Positions 1-9,064 of a DNA stretch of 29,948 bases are shown here, in pieces. The translations under genes and the position numbers were made by a program. This DNA comes from Geosiphon pyriformis (lineage: Eukaryota; Glomeromycota; Glomeromycetes; Archaeosporales; Geosiphonaceae). The DNA lies in contig JAAOMT010000578.1 in the NCBI GenBank assembly GCA_016748015.1, forward strand, positions 56,329 through 86,276, given 5' to 3'. The notes under the pieces were generated by a model, which was given only the letters and a program-made list of their open reading frames with translations, was not told where the DNA came from and did not search any database. Positions within the stretch are counted from its first letter, which is position 1; the number at the start of each line of letters is the position of its first letter.

Positions 1-1031
1 TTTTTTCTTTGAGATTTTTGATTTATTCTTTTGTTTTTATTTTAGATTGCTTGTTTGTTAATAATGATTTCTAGACTTGATTTTTGATGTTAAATAAGTT
101 GTAATAATTGTTGTACAAATGAGAAAATATTGTCAGTAATTTCCATTTTCTACTTGCTTTTATTGTATATATTAATTTTTTATATACTGTTTTTGTAGAT
201 CAATTTGACATGTTTGTATCAATAATTATAACTGGTTTTAGATTTTGTGGAATCTCATCTGGTTGAATTAGTATTTATTGTATTTCTAATTGTAAAATAT
301 TATTGGTAAATAATAATATTATATTGTATTATAATTTTAGTTAATTTTTATGCGTTACTTTAGCTAAAATTTTGTTGTTTATCTTAATTTATAAGCTTTA
401 TTTCCTAGAATTTTTTTAATATAAAATAGTCTGTTTTATTTGAAGTTAAATTTTTTATTCTATTGTTTTTTTACTTTGATACAATATAAAAATACTTTGT
501 TCTCAATCTTAAATTTGACTAGTTTATCTGATAATTGGTTATCATATCATTTTTTTTGTTTTGTTTGTAATTTATTTATGTTATTAACTGTTTTTTGTCT
601 TTTGTTTTTTAAAGTTTCTATTAAGTCATATGTTTTTTTTAGCAATGTTTTTTAAAAGTTAGCTTCTGTTATTGGTTTTGTTAGATATATATTAATATAT
701 ATCTTAACTGTAATATTACTGTTTTAATATAGACTAGTTCAAATAATATTGTTTGTGTAGTATTTTGCTTTATTGTTCAATAAGCAAATAATACTAGTAG
801 TATAAATAAATCTTATTTGTCTTGATGTTTTTGGTTAATCTTGGCTATTACTTTGCACAATATTCTGTTAAATCTTTTGACTAAATTATTGGTTTATACA
901 TGATATGATAATAATAATAGTCTTTTAATTCCAAATTTTTGGCTTAATTTTGTTAATATTCTGTTCATAAAGTGGATTTTTTGGTCTGATAACAATTTTT
1001 TTGGATATCCATATCAACAAATCAAATTTTG
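1..1031 (-). pseudogene. Element M integrase core (C-terminal half), GPY/F module and Pol tail, decayed
   Basis: The reverse complement of 760-1023 matches the integrase core of Element 1 (about 15930-16190) over its full length, including the block that reads TNNLVKRFN. The part at 1-300 matches Element 1 at about 16690-16930, the post-integrase tail. At the third DDE position the codon is AAA (complement of 876-878), Lys where Glu is expected. Stops are frequent, for example where Element 1 has YHPQTN. The sequence is cut at 1031 by solo LTR A, flanked by a short TTTTG duplication, and the integrase resumes at 1954. Confidence 0.8.
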
Positions 1032-1953
1032 TATTACAAGTAATTATTTGGGATTTAGAAACAAATAACAAATCTGTAATTTTGGTATTCAATTGATATA
1101 ATAATGTTGGTTTTTAAAGATTTTGTATTTGAAAGTTTTTATAATCTGAAAATTTTGGTTAAGTTCTTTGTATAATAGACAGAAATTCAATGTTAATATC
1201 TTGGTATGATGCTTTTAATTTTCTTTTCCAATCTTTGAGTTGGTATGTTTTAGTATTCATAGCCTTTCAGAATAGTTATTCTGTCAAATTTTTTTCTTTA
1301 GTGTGATAGCTGGTTTATTCTGGCAGTCATGTCCTTTTGGTAAGCTATTTATTAATTTATAAATTTTATACTCTTATTTCTGGATCTTTTACCAGACTAT
1401 CCTTGATGTTAATAACTTAGTGTTTAATTTTTTTAATTAATTTAGTGAACAACAAAAAAAAATAAAAAAAAATAAAAAAAATAAAAAAATAAAAAAAATA
1501 AAATAAAAAATAAATGTCTTGTCAATAGCCATGATCAAGAGCTATTGTGCTAGCAGATTAAGTAGTAGATAATAATATAAATTTAAAAAATTGAAGAGAT
1601 ATTTTATTGATAAAATTCTATTTTGGTTGATAATAACTATTTTTGAAGAAAAAAGTATTTAATAATTATGACTTGCGAGTCTAATTAACTCTGAGAGTTT
1701 AATTGACTTCTTTTTTAGCTTCTAATACTACTGCTATAAATACATAAATTTTATTGTATAAGATTTTTTGAATTTTTTGATTCTCTAGCTAAGAATCTTA
1801 GAATTCCAAAAATCTTGTAATTCTTTATATGAAAATTCTATAATTCTGGAATCCTGCAATTCTTCTGAAAAGAATCCTGGAATTTCACTTTTACTATGTC
1901 TATTCTGATTGGCTTATGTACTAATATTTAATTTCTATATTCTATGAGTAATA
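1032..1953 (-). mobile_element. Solo LTR A (Element 1 LTR family), inserted in Element M integrase
   Basis: The reverse complement matches the LTRs of Element 1 end to end, from the terminus next to TATTACAAGTAATTATTTGG (1032) to GAGTAATA (1953), including the conserved CAATAGC/GCTATTG inverted repeat and the array of AGGAATTGCAG-like repeats. No internal retrotransposon sequence accompanies it, so it is a solo LTR. TTTTG occurs on both sides (1027-1031 and 1954-1958), consistent with a target duplication, and the integrase reads on across the insertion. It is longer than Element 1's 863-bp LTRs mainly because of an expanded A/T-rich run at 1448-1515. Confidence 0.85.
1448..1515. repeat. Low-complexity (A)nT run inside LTR A
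   Basis: A run of A tracts broken by single T residues. It corresponds on the other strand to the T-rich stretch near 8610-8650 in the Element 1 LTR and has grown by slippage. A similar run lies at about 27978-28032 in LTR E. Confidence 0.85.
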
Positions 1954-2420
1954 TTTTGGTAAATAAATTCAGCTATAAATTCTGTATTTGCTCTTTGAAT
2001 TGCTTTTGCTTCTGGCTATTTTGTGAGATAATTTATGATTATTACTATGTATTAATTGTTGTTACTAGTTATAGTTAATGGTTTCACTAAGTTAATTCTA
2101 ATTTAATCAAATAGTTGTCTTATTTTAATTGGTTTTAACAGTTTACTGGATCTTGTTTCTCTTTTTTTTTTGATAAGCATCACAATTTTAAATATATTAG
2201 ATAATTTTTAAATACATAAATGGCCAGTAATATTTTTTTCTGGTTTTTTCTATGGTTGTTTTTTTATAAAAATGTTTTGCTACTGAATCTGAGTGCATGT
2301 TAAACAGTATTGTTTCTTTTTCTGGTTCTGTAATTACTTTAAGTAACTGGTTTAAATATTTTTTGTTTTTTTAATATAGTATATTTTAGTAAATAATAAA
2401 ATGTTTTAATTGTTGTTTTA
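1954..2420 (-). pseudogene. Element M integrase N-terminal half (HHCC region), decayed
   Basis: The reverse complement aligns with Element 1 at about 15540-15930. The run around 2100-2260 matches the block encoding YYWPSIYSDI, CDACQRKRG and the following linker to the first catalytic Asp region. 2230-2360 matches the block around MHSNPTAGHF and the segment before it. It continues the integrase interrupted by solo LTR A. Stops and small indels are scattered through it, so no product is expected. Confidence 0.75.
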
Positions 2421-3740
2421 TGTTGTTTTGTTTTTTTTAAGATAATTTTTTCTTAAACTGTTAAGTATTAATATAGTGTTGGAGTTGTTAATATTTTTGT
2501 ATGTTTATTTTTTGTTATATTTTTGGATTGAAATGTTTAGATTTGTCTTATTCATAACAAATTATTAGTATTTTTATTTTTTTTTATTTTTTATAATATA
2601 CAATATAATTAAATAATAATATTTTATTTTTTATTTTAATAGTAATTATCTCTAAATTTTTGCTTTTGGATTAATGTTAATTTTTTGTAATCTATATATA
2701 TATCAAACTTTTAATTTAAGTATTTTTTTTATTTAACAACAGTCTAATAAATAGCTAAGTATTTTAATTTTGAAGTTCTATAGTTTTTTTTGGCTGAACT
2801 CAAACTTTGGCTGACATATTTTATTAGATGTTCTTATCCATTTGTTTTTTTTCGTAATAATATAGCTCTTAATACTTAATCAGATATATTAGTAATAATA
2901 ATAAATGACTTGTTATAATTTGAATAGATTAATACTGGGACTTAAACAAACTTTCTTTTTAAAATATTGAAAAGTTTTTGTTGGTTTTTAGTCTATTTAT
3001 ATTTAATGTTTTTTGCTTGAAACTGGTGGAATAGTTGAGCCAGTTTGAAGAAGTTTTAGATAAAGTGGTAATAGTATTTAGTAAATTCTAAAAATGCTTT
3101 TAATTTTTAAAATTTATTAGTATTAAGAAGTTTTTGTTTATTTTAATCTTGTTTGAATTTGTTTTTATGCTGTTTTTGCTCACAATATGTTCCAATAACT
3201 TGAGTTTAGTTTTTCTAAAGAAATATTTAATGGCATTTAACTTTAGCTCTACTTGTTTTAATCTTTTAAATACTTATTAGAAATAATAAAAATAATCATT
3301 AAATGTTTCTGAGAATATATTAATGTTATCAAAATAAACTATTACTAATTTTTATAGTAATTCTGTATAAACAATTTTCATAAGATGTTGAAAAATAGTT
3401 AAAATATTAGTTAAGCCAAATAGCATAATACTGAATTCAAAATTTTTTTCTTTAATAGTAAATGCTGTCTTTTTTTTATCAGCTAAATTCATGACTACCT
3501 GTTAGTAACCACTATTTAAGTCCAATGTTGAAAACTATTTCTTTCCTCCAAAAATGTCAAATAGTTTTTGGATCTATAGAATTAGATAGCTGTCTCTACA
3601 AATAATACTGTTAAGTTTTTTATAATTTATACAAAAGCAGATTTTCTTATTCTTCTTCTGAACAAATATCACTGATAATAACCATAAACTCATTAATAGT
3701 TAAATTAACTTATTGTTCAACATTCAATTGATTTCTTGTT
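2421..3740 (-). pseudogene. Element M reverse transcriptase and RNase H, decayed
   Basis: The reverse complement aligns with Element 1 at about 14100-15480. The best-preserved block is near 3405-3600: it contains the FGLTN region (complement of about 3411-3425), the TAF block, and the region equivalent to FSTLDLN and ELFDAF. 2800-3060 corresponds to the connection and RNase H segment around EHSVAYAS in Element 1. The reading frame is broken by many stops. RT would copy the element RNA into DNA, and RNase H would remove the RNA strand. Confidence 0.78.
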
Positions 3741-4142
3741 GAATAATTTTATGATTAGCAAATAGTATTTTGTATGCTTTTTGTTTAATTAACATATCAT
3801 TTTTAGTTTTAATCTGGTCTTGTATAATATCAGTTCTACCAAATTTGTTTTTATTGACAAAGATATTAATGAAATTGTTGAGTAGTATCTTAAGTTGCAT
3901 ATATTAAAATAGGTTTTAATTTCTCAAGTTTATTTGTTTTAATTATTCTGATTATAAGAAATACTATTTTTCTTGTTTATATATAGTTTGTAATATAATA
4001 TCCACATATCTATACAGTGGTAAAAAATTTGAAATAATGATTGGTAATTGGTTTTCAACTTTAGTACTTAAGTATTTGATAGTAGTTTTACTTGATATTT
4101 CTATAAAGTTTCTGATTGTATTGTATATTGAAGTTTTGATGT
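3741..4142 (-). pseudogene. Element M segment between dUTPase and RT, decayed
   Basis: The reverse complement matches Element 1 at about 13700-14110, the beta-rich segment after dUTPase that contains the block reading IPEGTTI in Element 1 and leads into RT. The match runs into the edge of solo LTR B at 4142 and resumes at 4996 with the expected next bases, so the LTR is a clean later insertion. Confidence 0.78.
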
Positions 4143-4995
4143 TATTACAGATGATTATTTAGGGTCTCAAATCAAATAACAAACTCATAACTTGGTGCTA
4201 ATTTGCTTGTTGACATTAATAATATCTAAAGATTAATTGTATCTGAAAGTTTTGGTTGTCTGAAGGTTTTGGTTGAGTTCTTTGTATAATGGACAGAGAT
4301 TCAATTGTTGTGTCAGTAGTCTCCTAGAATTGCAATTCTATCAAATTTTTTTTTCAGCGTGGTGGCCAGTAATTCTTCTGTTAAGCTATCCTCAATTATG
4401 AGTGTTCTACCCTTGTTTTATGGGTCTTTTACCAGTCCCTATAACGTTTATAATTCAGCATTTTTTAATTATTAATCAATTAATAAAACAAAAAGAAATA
4501 AAAAAGATAAAAAAAATGATAAAGAAAATAAGCCAAGACAATTTGCAAGTTAGTATTTCATCAATAGCCATAATTAAGAGCTATTGTTTTAATGTGTTAA
4601 GTATTGATTACTATTAACATAAAGCATTAATAGTAGAAGGTGAATTTGAGAAAGTGAATTATTTATTGATATTTGTGATGTAGGAGATTGCTTAAATTAA
4701 ATCTAAATTGAGAGGTTTGTTCTTTTTTTTTTACTATTACTGCTATATATACATAATTGAGATTTCTTAATTCCTCAATTTTTCTTACCAGGAACCTTGG
4801 AATTTCTGGAATTCTGTAATTTTTTTAAGAAGAATCCTGGAATTCTGAAATCCTGCAATTTCTCATATAAGAATCTTGAAATTTTTAGAATCCTGCAATT
4901 TCTCTAAAAAGAATCTTAGAATTCCATATTTACTACATTTATTTCTGATTGGCTATTTTATATACTAATATTTTTTCTATATTCTATGAGTAACA
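4143..4995 (-). mobile_element. Solo LTR B (Element 1 LTR family), inserted in Element M dUTPase region
   Basis: The reverse complement matches the Element 1 LTR over 853 bases, from TATTACAGATGATTATTT at the left to TCTATGAGTAACA at the right, with the CAATAGC/GCTATTG inverted repeat and GAATCCTGCAATT-type repeats. The flanks carry a perfect 4-bp duplication ATGT (4139-4142 and 4996-4999). Removing the LTR and one ATGT restores continuous alignment to the post-dUTPase segment of Element 1. No internal element sequence is present, so it is the product of LTR-LTR recombination of a former full element. Confidence 0.9.
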
Positions 4996-5650
4996 ATGTG
5001 TTTGTGGTTTTTGGCTAGTATATAAAGATTAATAATGTCAATTTTTCTTGATTCATAAATTTTTGGTTTTGCTTTAAAAGTTTGGGATTAATTTTTTATT
5101 TTTTTCTCTATAGTTAATATATACTGATTATATAATAGAATTGAAATGGATTAATTGATAAAAATAATTTTTTTTTTATCAATTGTTTTCTCTTCAACTA
5201 TATTAATTAATATCTCTATTCTACTTGTTTATCCAAATTTATTTATTTCTTTCTTGCCATAATTCCTAATTTTTTTCTCATTTTTACTAATACTAATTGA
5301 ACTATTTTAACCAAAAACAAAAATATTGCTTGTGCTATTTTTTTATTTGGTTTAATAATATATTTTTTTTCCAAGTTATTTTGTAGTATTGTAATGATAT
5401 TTTTTATATATCTTATATCAATTATTTTTTTCTAATATTAATCCCTTTTTTTACTAAACTAGATCTAAAAATTAATTGAATTATTGTTGCTGTTAAAATT
5501 TTTAGTGCTATTTTTAGATCTATACTAGTGTGCAAATAAAATTTCAATCAGATAACAGTTTTTTTTAAATATCTAAAATTAAATTCTATATTAGTATTAT
5601 GTACATATTTTGACATAATATTCTTATTATTATTACTGAACCATTTGAGT
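4996..5650 (-). pseudogene. Element M dUTPase, decayed
   Basis: The reverse complement aligns with the dUTPase of Element 1 (about 13090-13700). The block at about 5478-5560 matches the segment between dUTPase motifs 1 and 2, and about 5570-5640 corresponds to the DAGFDL region and the KEQELKWYSN lead-in. Stops and indels prevent a product. Its presence here shows the dUTPase was already in the family before M inserted, and was not picked up by Element 1 alone. Confidence 0.72.
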
Positions 5651-6560
5651 TTCTGCTCTTGAGAGCACAATATATTGTTTGAGATTTTTGTCAGAGTTTG
5701 AATTATTATTGTTGTTATTATTATAATAAATAATATTAAAATTGTTATTGTTATTATTGTTAAAAACTAAATTATAATTAAATTTTGATTTTGATTCTAA
5801 AACACACTTGTTAATTGGTTTTTCTTCTTTGAAAATTAAATAGATCATGTATAAAAGTGAATTGTAAATAAAATTACAATTATTACAATATTTAAAGTCA
5901 CTAAAAATTAAACAATATTTACAAAGTTTAGTATTTAATTGTTCTAAATACTGCTTTTGCTTATTTTAAATAGGTGTTAGATCTTGGTAATGTTTGTAAA
6001 ATTGTTCTGGATTACTTAGAATGTTAAAAAAAATGTCTGAGTTCAGGATAAGAATAGTATTAATAGATTCTGGTAGATTGTTTTTAATTATCAATATTTT
6101 ATTGAATAAAATGGCTTTGACTTTGGTATTTGTTATTTTCTAGATCTTGTTTTTGTTATGTGAATAACAATCCAAATACAAGAGCACTTAGTTTTATATA
6201 ACATTAAAAGACATTTTTTAGCTTATTTAATTATTTATGGAAATTGTATATTGATACAAAGTATTGTACATTTCTTTTTAATTAGAAATATCATTCCATA
6301 TTTTTTTGTTAAATAATGTTTTTTCACAAGTAAAACATAATTTGTTGTCCTACTTTCCTTGTCATTTTGAATAACCAAAAAATTTTTTGTAATATAGTTT
6401 ACAATAATAGTAAATATGTGTTTAGTAGTTCTCTTTTGGTAAAATCTAAGCTCACATGAAAAAAAGTTTTTTTATAATCAATATATCTAAGACAAATATA
6501 AGATGGTTTTTTCTTTTGTTTTGATAAGTAAAGTACATACCAACTGTTGGGCTGTTTTTT
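5651..6560 (-). pseudogene. Element M Asn-rich linker and Cys-rich module, decayed
   Basis: On the minus strand 5848-5633 still reads MIYLIFKEEKPINKCV followed by an Asn-rich tract and KQYIVLS, matching MIYTIPEEIKPISNCV and KQYIALS in Element 1. Upstream (5870-6560) the sequence aligns with the Cys-rich region of Element 1 at about 12136-12830, including the YCNEC, LCLTCGK and GTCDT blocks in degraded form and the upstream block matching SGWE. The module therefore exists in all three element copies of this window. The frame is broken throughout. Confidence 0.68.
5700..5765. repeat. Trinucleotide-like TTA/TTG run encoding an Asn tract
   Basis: A run of TTATTG/TTATTA units. On the minus strand it gives AAT/AAC codons, making an Asn-rich tract in the linker before dUTPase. 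Element 1 has a shorter, more varied Asn/Asp/Ser stretch at the same place (about 12930-12965), so the run probably grew by slippage. Confidence 0.75.
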
Positions 6561-7250
6561 TAGTAATAGTAGTGTTTTGTGAGTTTTTTTTTTTCTTTTT
6601 TTTTTCTTTTTCTTTTGTTGTTTCAAGAAAGTATTGGTGACAGTTTATTGTGCTCTTTTTTGGCCCATGAAACTTGACAAACTTTTCAAATAATTTGTTT
6701 ATTTCTTTCTTAAATTCAATCAATGGTTGTAATTGGGTTGTTTTGAAATGACCACAGATAACTGGTATTTAAGTATACTAACTATTTTAACTAAGCTGTA
6801 GCTTTTGTGTAGTTCAGTTAAGTATTATATTAGTCTTGAACAGCCAGTTATTACCAATAAAAGCTTGGTATTGTGTGATTTTTATGACTAAAACTTTGAT
6901 TAATACAATGATATTATTGACTTTAAATAAAAAGTCATCAATTTTATTAATAAAAGTTTTTGTTATTCTATTAGCTATAATGATTTTAGCACTGGCAGTT
7001 TGATCAACTCAGCAACCTAATTGGTCTATAAGTTATTGTGTAATAATACTGTTTATTGATCTACTATCAAGAATTAGCTTGATAAATTGGTTATTAACTT
7101 TAGTATTCATATATATAGCAGTAATCAGTTTAATATTAAGAATAGTTCTACTAAAAAAAGATGTTGTTAAGAATTTTTCTAATTTAAAAAAAAAAATAGC
7201 TGCAAGTAACTTGTTTTTAATAACTATTGTTAGTAGAATATTATTGAAAA
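6561..7250 (-). pseudogene. Element M protease region, decayed
   Basis: The reverse complement aligns with Element 1 at about 11380-12130. Around 7035-7080 the minus strand reads KLILDSRS, the retropepsin active-site block with catalytic Asp still present (Element 1 has LILNSGS and Element 2 LILDNES). About 6840-6870 reads GNNWL, matching the DNDWL block. A basic Lys-rich linker toward the Cys-rich module lies at about 6580-6640. The protease would cut the polyprotein. It is disabled here by stops and frameshifts. Confidence 0.72.
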
Positions 7251-8142
7251 ATGGTTGTTTTAGCTGTTCTGATTTGTTGAATTGAGTGTTTTTTGGGATA
7301 ACTAAGAGATTTAAATAGTTTTGGGAATTCGAGTTTTAGATGTACTTATTTTCTGAATTTTTTGAACATAATTTTAATGCTTAATTTATAAAACTAGAAA
7401 TTGGTTGGTGCATAATCATTGCCAATTTTTAGTTTTGTTGTGTGTATATGATTTTTAGTTGTTATTTAAGCTAAGTTTTGTGGCAGTATTTAAATTGATT
7501 GAGATTAATATATTACTTATGGCTATGATTAATAGATTATCAGTGCTGAAATTTGATAAACTGGAAGTATATATATAAGTTGTTGTATTATTTGGGAGTA
7601 ATATAATTAATATAAATATAATTCTAATAATAAATTGTTGATATAATTCTGGGTTTTAAACTTGCAATCAGAGTTTTAATATTGATTTTCTAATTATTGG
7701 TTATTAAATTTGAAGTAACAATCTGCTTTTAAATAGCTTTGTTTATTACAATAATAACAATTATGTATTTTTTGTTGTCATAGTTGATTTAATAATAACA
7801 ATAATAGATGTGATGAATTTTAGAAGTGATTGGAGTTTTCTGAATTGTTATAATATTAAAAAGACTGATAAATTGCTTGATTTTTAACTAAGTATTTTTT
7901 TAATTTCTAATTAATAAAGTCACTGAATTGTTTCAGCTTAGAATCTAATTCAGATGATTTGTTTATTATTAAATTTATGGCTTGAATGTAATTGGCTTCA
8001 AGTTTGACCAATTCAAAATCTTAAGCATATATAACTATATTTTAGAAAATATTTAGGTGTATTGAATGTACTTATTGTAACAAACTGCTACTTAATTCAT
8101 AAATAAATTAATTTAAAATCTGTAATACTGTAAAGTAACCAG
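7251..8142 (-). pseudogene. Element M Gag C-terminal part with decayed zinc knuckle
   Basis: The reverse complement aligns with Element 1 at about 10420-11340. Minus-strand 7759-7718 reads CYYCNKQSYLKADC, a CCHC knuckle in which the His has become Tyr; Element 1 has CHYCGKQKHIQINC. 7900-8140 matches the end of capsid and the ELDSKLEKF helix region. The alignment reaches 8142, where Element 1 is inserted, and continues at 26344. Confidence 0.78.
8139..8142. repeat. Target-site duplication CCAG of Element 1 (left copy)
   Basis: CCAG at 8139-8142 is repeated at 26340-26343, directly outside the two LTRs. Five-base flanks do not match (ACCAG against CCAGT), so the duplication is 4 bp. Removing Element 1 and one copy joins the two halves of Element M gag in frame with the Element 1 homologue. 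Confidence 0.93.
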
Positions 8143-8213
8143 TGTTACTTATAGAAATATAGAAAATATATTAGCATAATTATTAGCCAATCAGAAGTAG
8201 ATGTAGTAAATGT

Positions 8214-8380
8214 GAAATTCCAGAATTTGTTTTAGAAATTGCAGGATTCTAGAAATTACAGGATTCTTACACAAGAAATTGCAGAATTCCAAAATTCTAG
8301 GATTTCTCTCAAAGAAATCGCAGGATTCCAGAAATTCTAAGACTCTTATTGTGAAGAATCGAGAAATTGAAGAATCTCAA
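8214..8380 (+). repeat. Degenerate short repeat array in the U3 of the Element 1 5' LTR
   Basis: Around eight loosely spaced copies of a motif close to AGGAATTGCAGGATTC, several reading as near palindromes (GGATTC...GAATTCC). They lie just upstream of the TATA box, where enhancer elements of an LTR would sit. The counterpart in the 3' LTR (25548-25710) is better preserved, and the solo LTRs A and B and LTR E keep recognisable copies on the other strand. Confidence 0.75.
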
Positions 8381-8385
8381 TTATG

Positions 8386-8393
8386 TATATATA
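8386..8393 (+). promoter_or_regulatory. Probable TATA box in 5' LTR of Element 1
   Basis: TATATATA after GAATCTCAATTATG, preserved at the same place in the 3' LTR (25720-25727) and followed by AGCAGTAGTATTA. The position about 245 bases into the LTR, after the repeat array, fits a U3/R promoter. The transcription start has not been seen. Confidence 0.55.
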
Positions 8394-8547
8394 GCAGTAG
8401 TATTAAAAGCTGAAAATACAGACCTCTCAGTTTAGATTTGATCTAAACAACCTTCTAAACCACAATAAATAACTATTTATTATTTCAAACTCACTTCTAC
8501 TATCAACTCTTCATGTTAATAGTAATTAATACTTAACAACACTAAAA

Positions 8548-8572
8548 CAATAGCTCTTGATTATGGCTATTG
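8548..8572 (+). repeat. Conserved inverted repeat (hairpin) in LTR
   Basis: CAATAGC (8548-8554) and GCTATTG (8566-8572) could pair around an 11-base loop. The same pair occurs at 25882-25906 in the 3' LTR and, in reverse, in LTRs A and B. In LTR E both arms have changed together to AATAGT and ACTATT and can still pair. The role is unknown; an RNA 3'-end or R-region hairpin is possible. Confidence 0.6.
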
Positions 8573-9005
8573 ACAAGATACTAATTTGCAATTCGCTTTG
8601 GCTTAATTTTTTACATTTCTTTATTTTCTTTATTTTTTTCTTTGATTTTGTTATTGTATACTAATTGATTAAAGGTTAAAAGTGCTGAGTTATTAATGTC
8701 ATGATAGTCTGGTAAAAGATCCAGAAATAAGGATAGAATTATATATATTATTGGATAGCTTACTAAAAGGACATGACTGCCAGAATAAATCCAGCCACCA
8801 AGCTAAAAAAAAAATTGAGAAACAACTTACAGAAAAACTGCAAATACCATCAACAAAAAATCTCTGTCCATTATACAAAGGACTCATTTGAAAAAACCTT
8901 CAGATACCAATTACTTAAAACTATTATCAATAATGTGAATAGCTTTTAAGCACCAAGTTACAGGTTTGTTATTTGACCTAAGACCCCAAATAATCATTTG
9001 TAACA

Positions 9006-9025
9006 TTTAGTGCTCCCTGTAAGGT
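9006..9025 (+). promoter_or_regulatory. Candidate primer-binding site of Element 1
   Basis: The LTR ends at 9005 and is followed by TTTAGTGCTCCCTGTAAGGT. The older Element M, read on its minus strand at the same place (from 27663 downwards), has TTTGGTGTTCTTTGTAAG. Together they suggest an ancestral TTTGGTGCTCCC..., where TGG is the usual start of a site complementary to a tRNA CCA end. Element 1 has lost that G. Which tRNA would prime is not known. Confidence 0.5.
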
Positions 9026-9064
9026 ATAATTCTACAGAGAACCAGCACCAACACAAAGCTAAAA

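Larger units (their letters stand above)
1..8142 (-). mobile_element. Element M, left part: decayed minus-strand Ty3/gypsy retrotransposon
   Basis: This is the 3' two-thirds of an old LTR retrotransposon read on the minus strand. Read in reverse complement it lines up block by block with Element 1: integrase tail and core (1-1031, 1954-2420), RNase H and RT (2421-3740), dUTPase (3741-4142, 4996-5650), Cys-rich module (5651-6560), protease (6561-7250) and Gag C-terminus (7251-8142). Two solo LTRs interrupt it at 1032-1953 and 4143-4995, and Element 1 cuts it at 8142. Nearly every frame is broken, and most differences from Element 1 are transitions. Its 3' end and 3' LTR lie outside the window. 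The other part is at 26344-28512. Confidence 0.88.
8143..9005 (+). repeat. 5' LTR of Element 1 (LTR C)
   Basis: 863 bp, begins TGTTACTTATAG and ends TTTGTAACA. In order it holds an array of GCAGGATTCC-type repeats (8214-8380), a TATATATA box (8386-8393) and a CAATAGC...GCTATTG inverted repeat (8548-8572). It is matched by 25477-26339 and, in reverse, by LTRs A, B and E. Minus-strand ORFs in this LTR (8699-8887) recur in the 3' LTR but simply reflect the repeat. Confidence 0.95.

Noticed and set aside
440-655. Plus-strand 71-codon ORF, Phe/Leu-rich, membrane-like
   Set aside because: It is antisense to the decayed integrase region of Element M; the hydrophobic look comes from T-rich sequence.
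1-1953. LTR A taken as the 3' LTR of Element M
   Set aside because: Integrase sequence continues without loss on both sides of LTR A and a short duplication flanks it, so it is a later insertion.
4402-4617. Plus-strand 71-codon ORF
   Set aside because: It lies wholly inside solo LTR B on the antisense strand, with composition typical of AT-rich noise.
7079-7285. Plus-strand 68-codon ORF with hydrophobic start
   Set aside because: It is antisense to the Element M protease; the minus strand carries the recognisable LILDSRS block.
8699-8887. Minus-strand 62-codon ORF in the Element 1 5' LTR, repeated in the 3' LTR (26033-26221)
   Set aside because: The repetition follows from LTR identity. 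The solo LTRs A and B do not keep it open, and it resembles no known protein.
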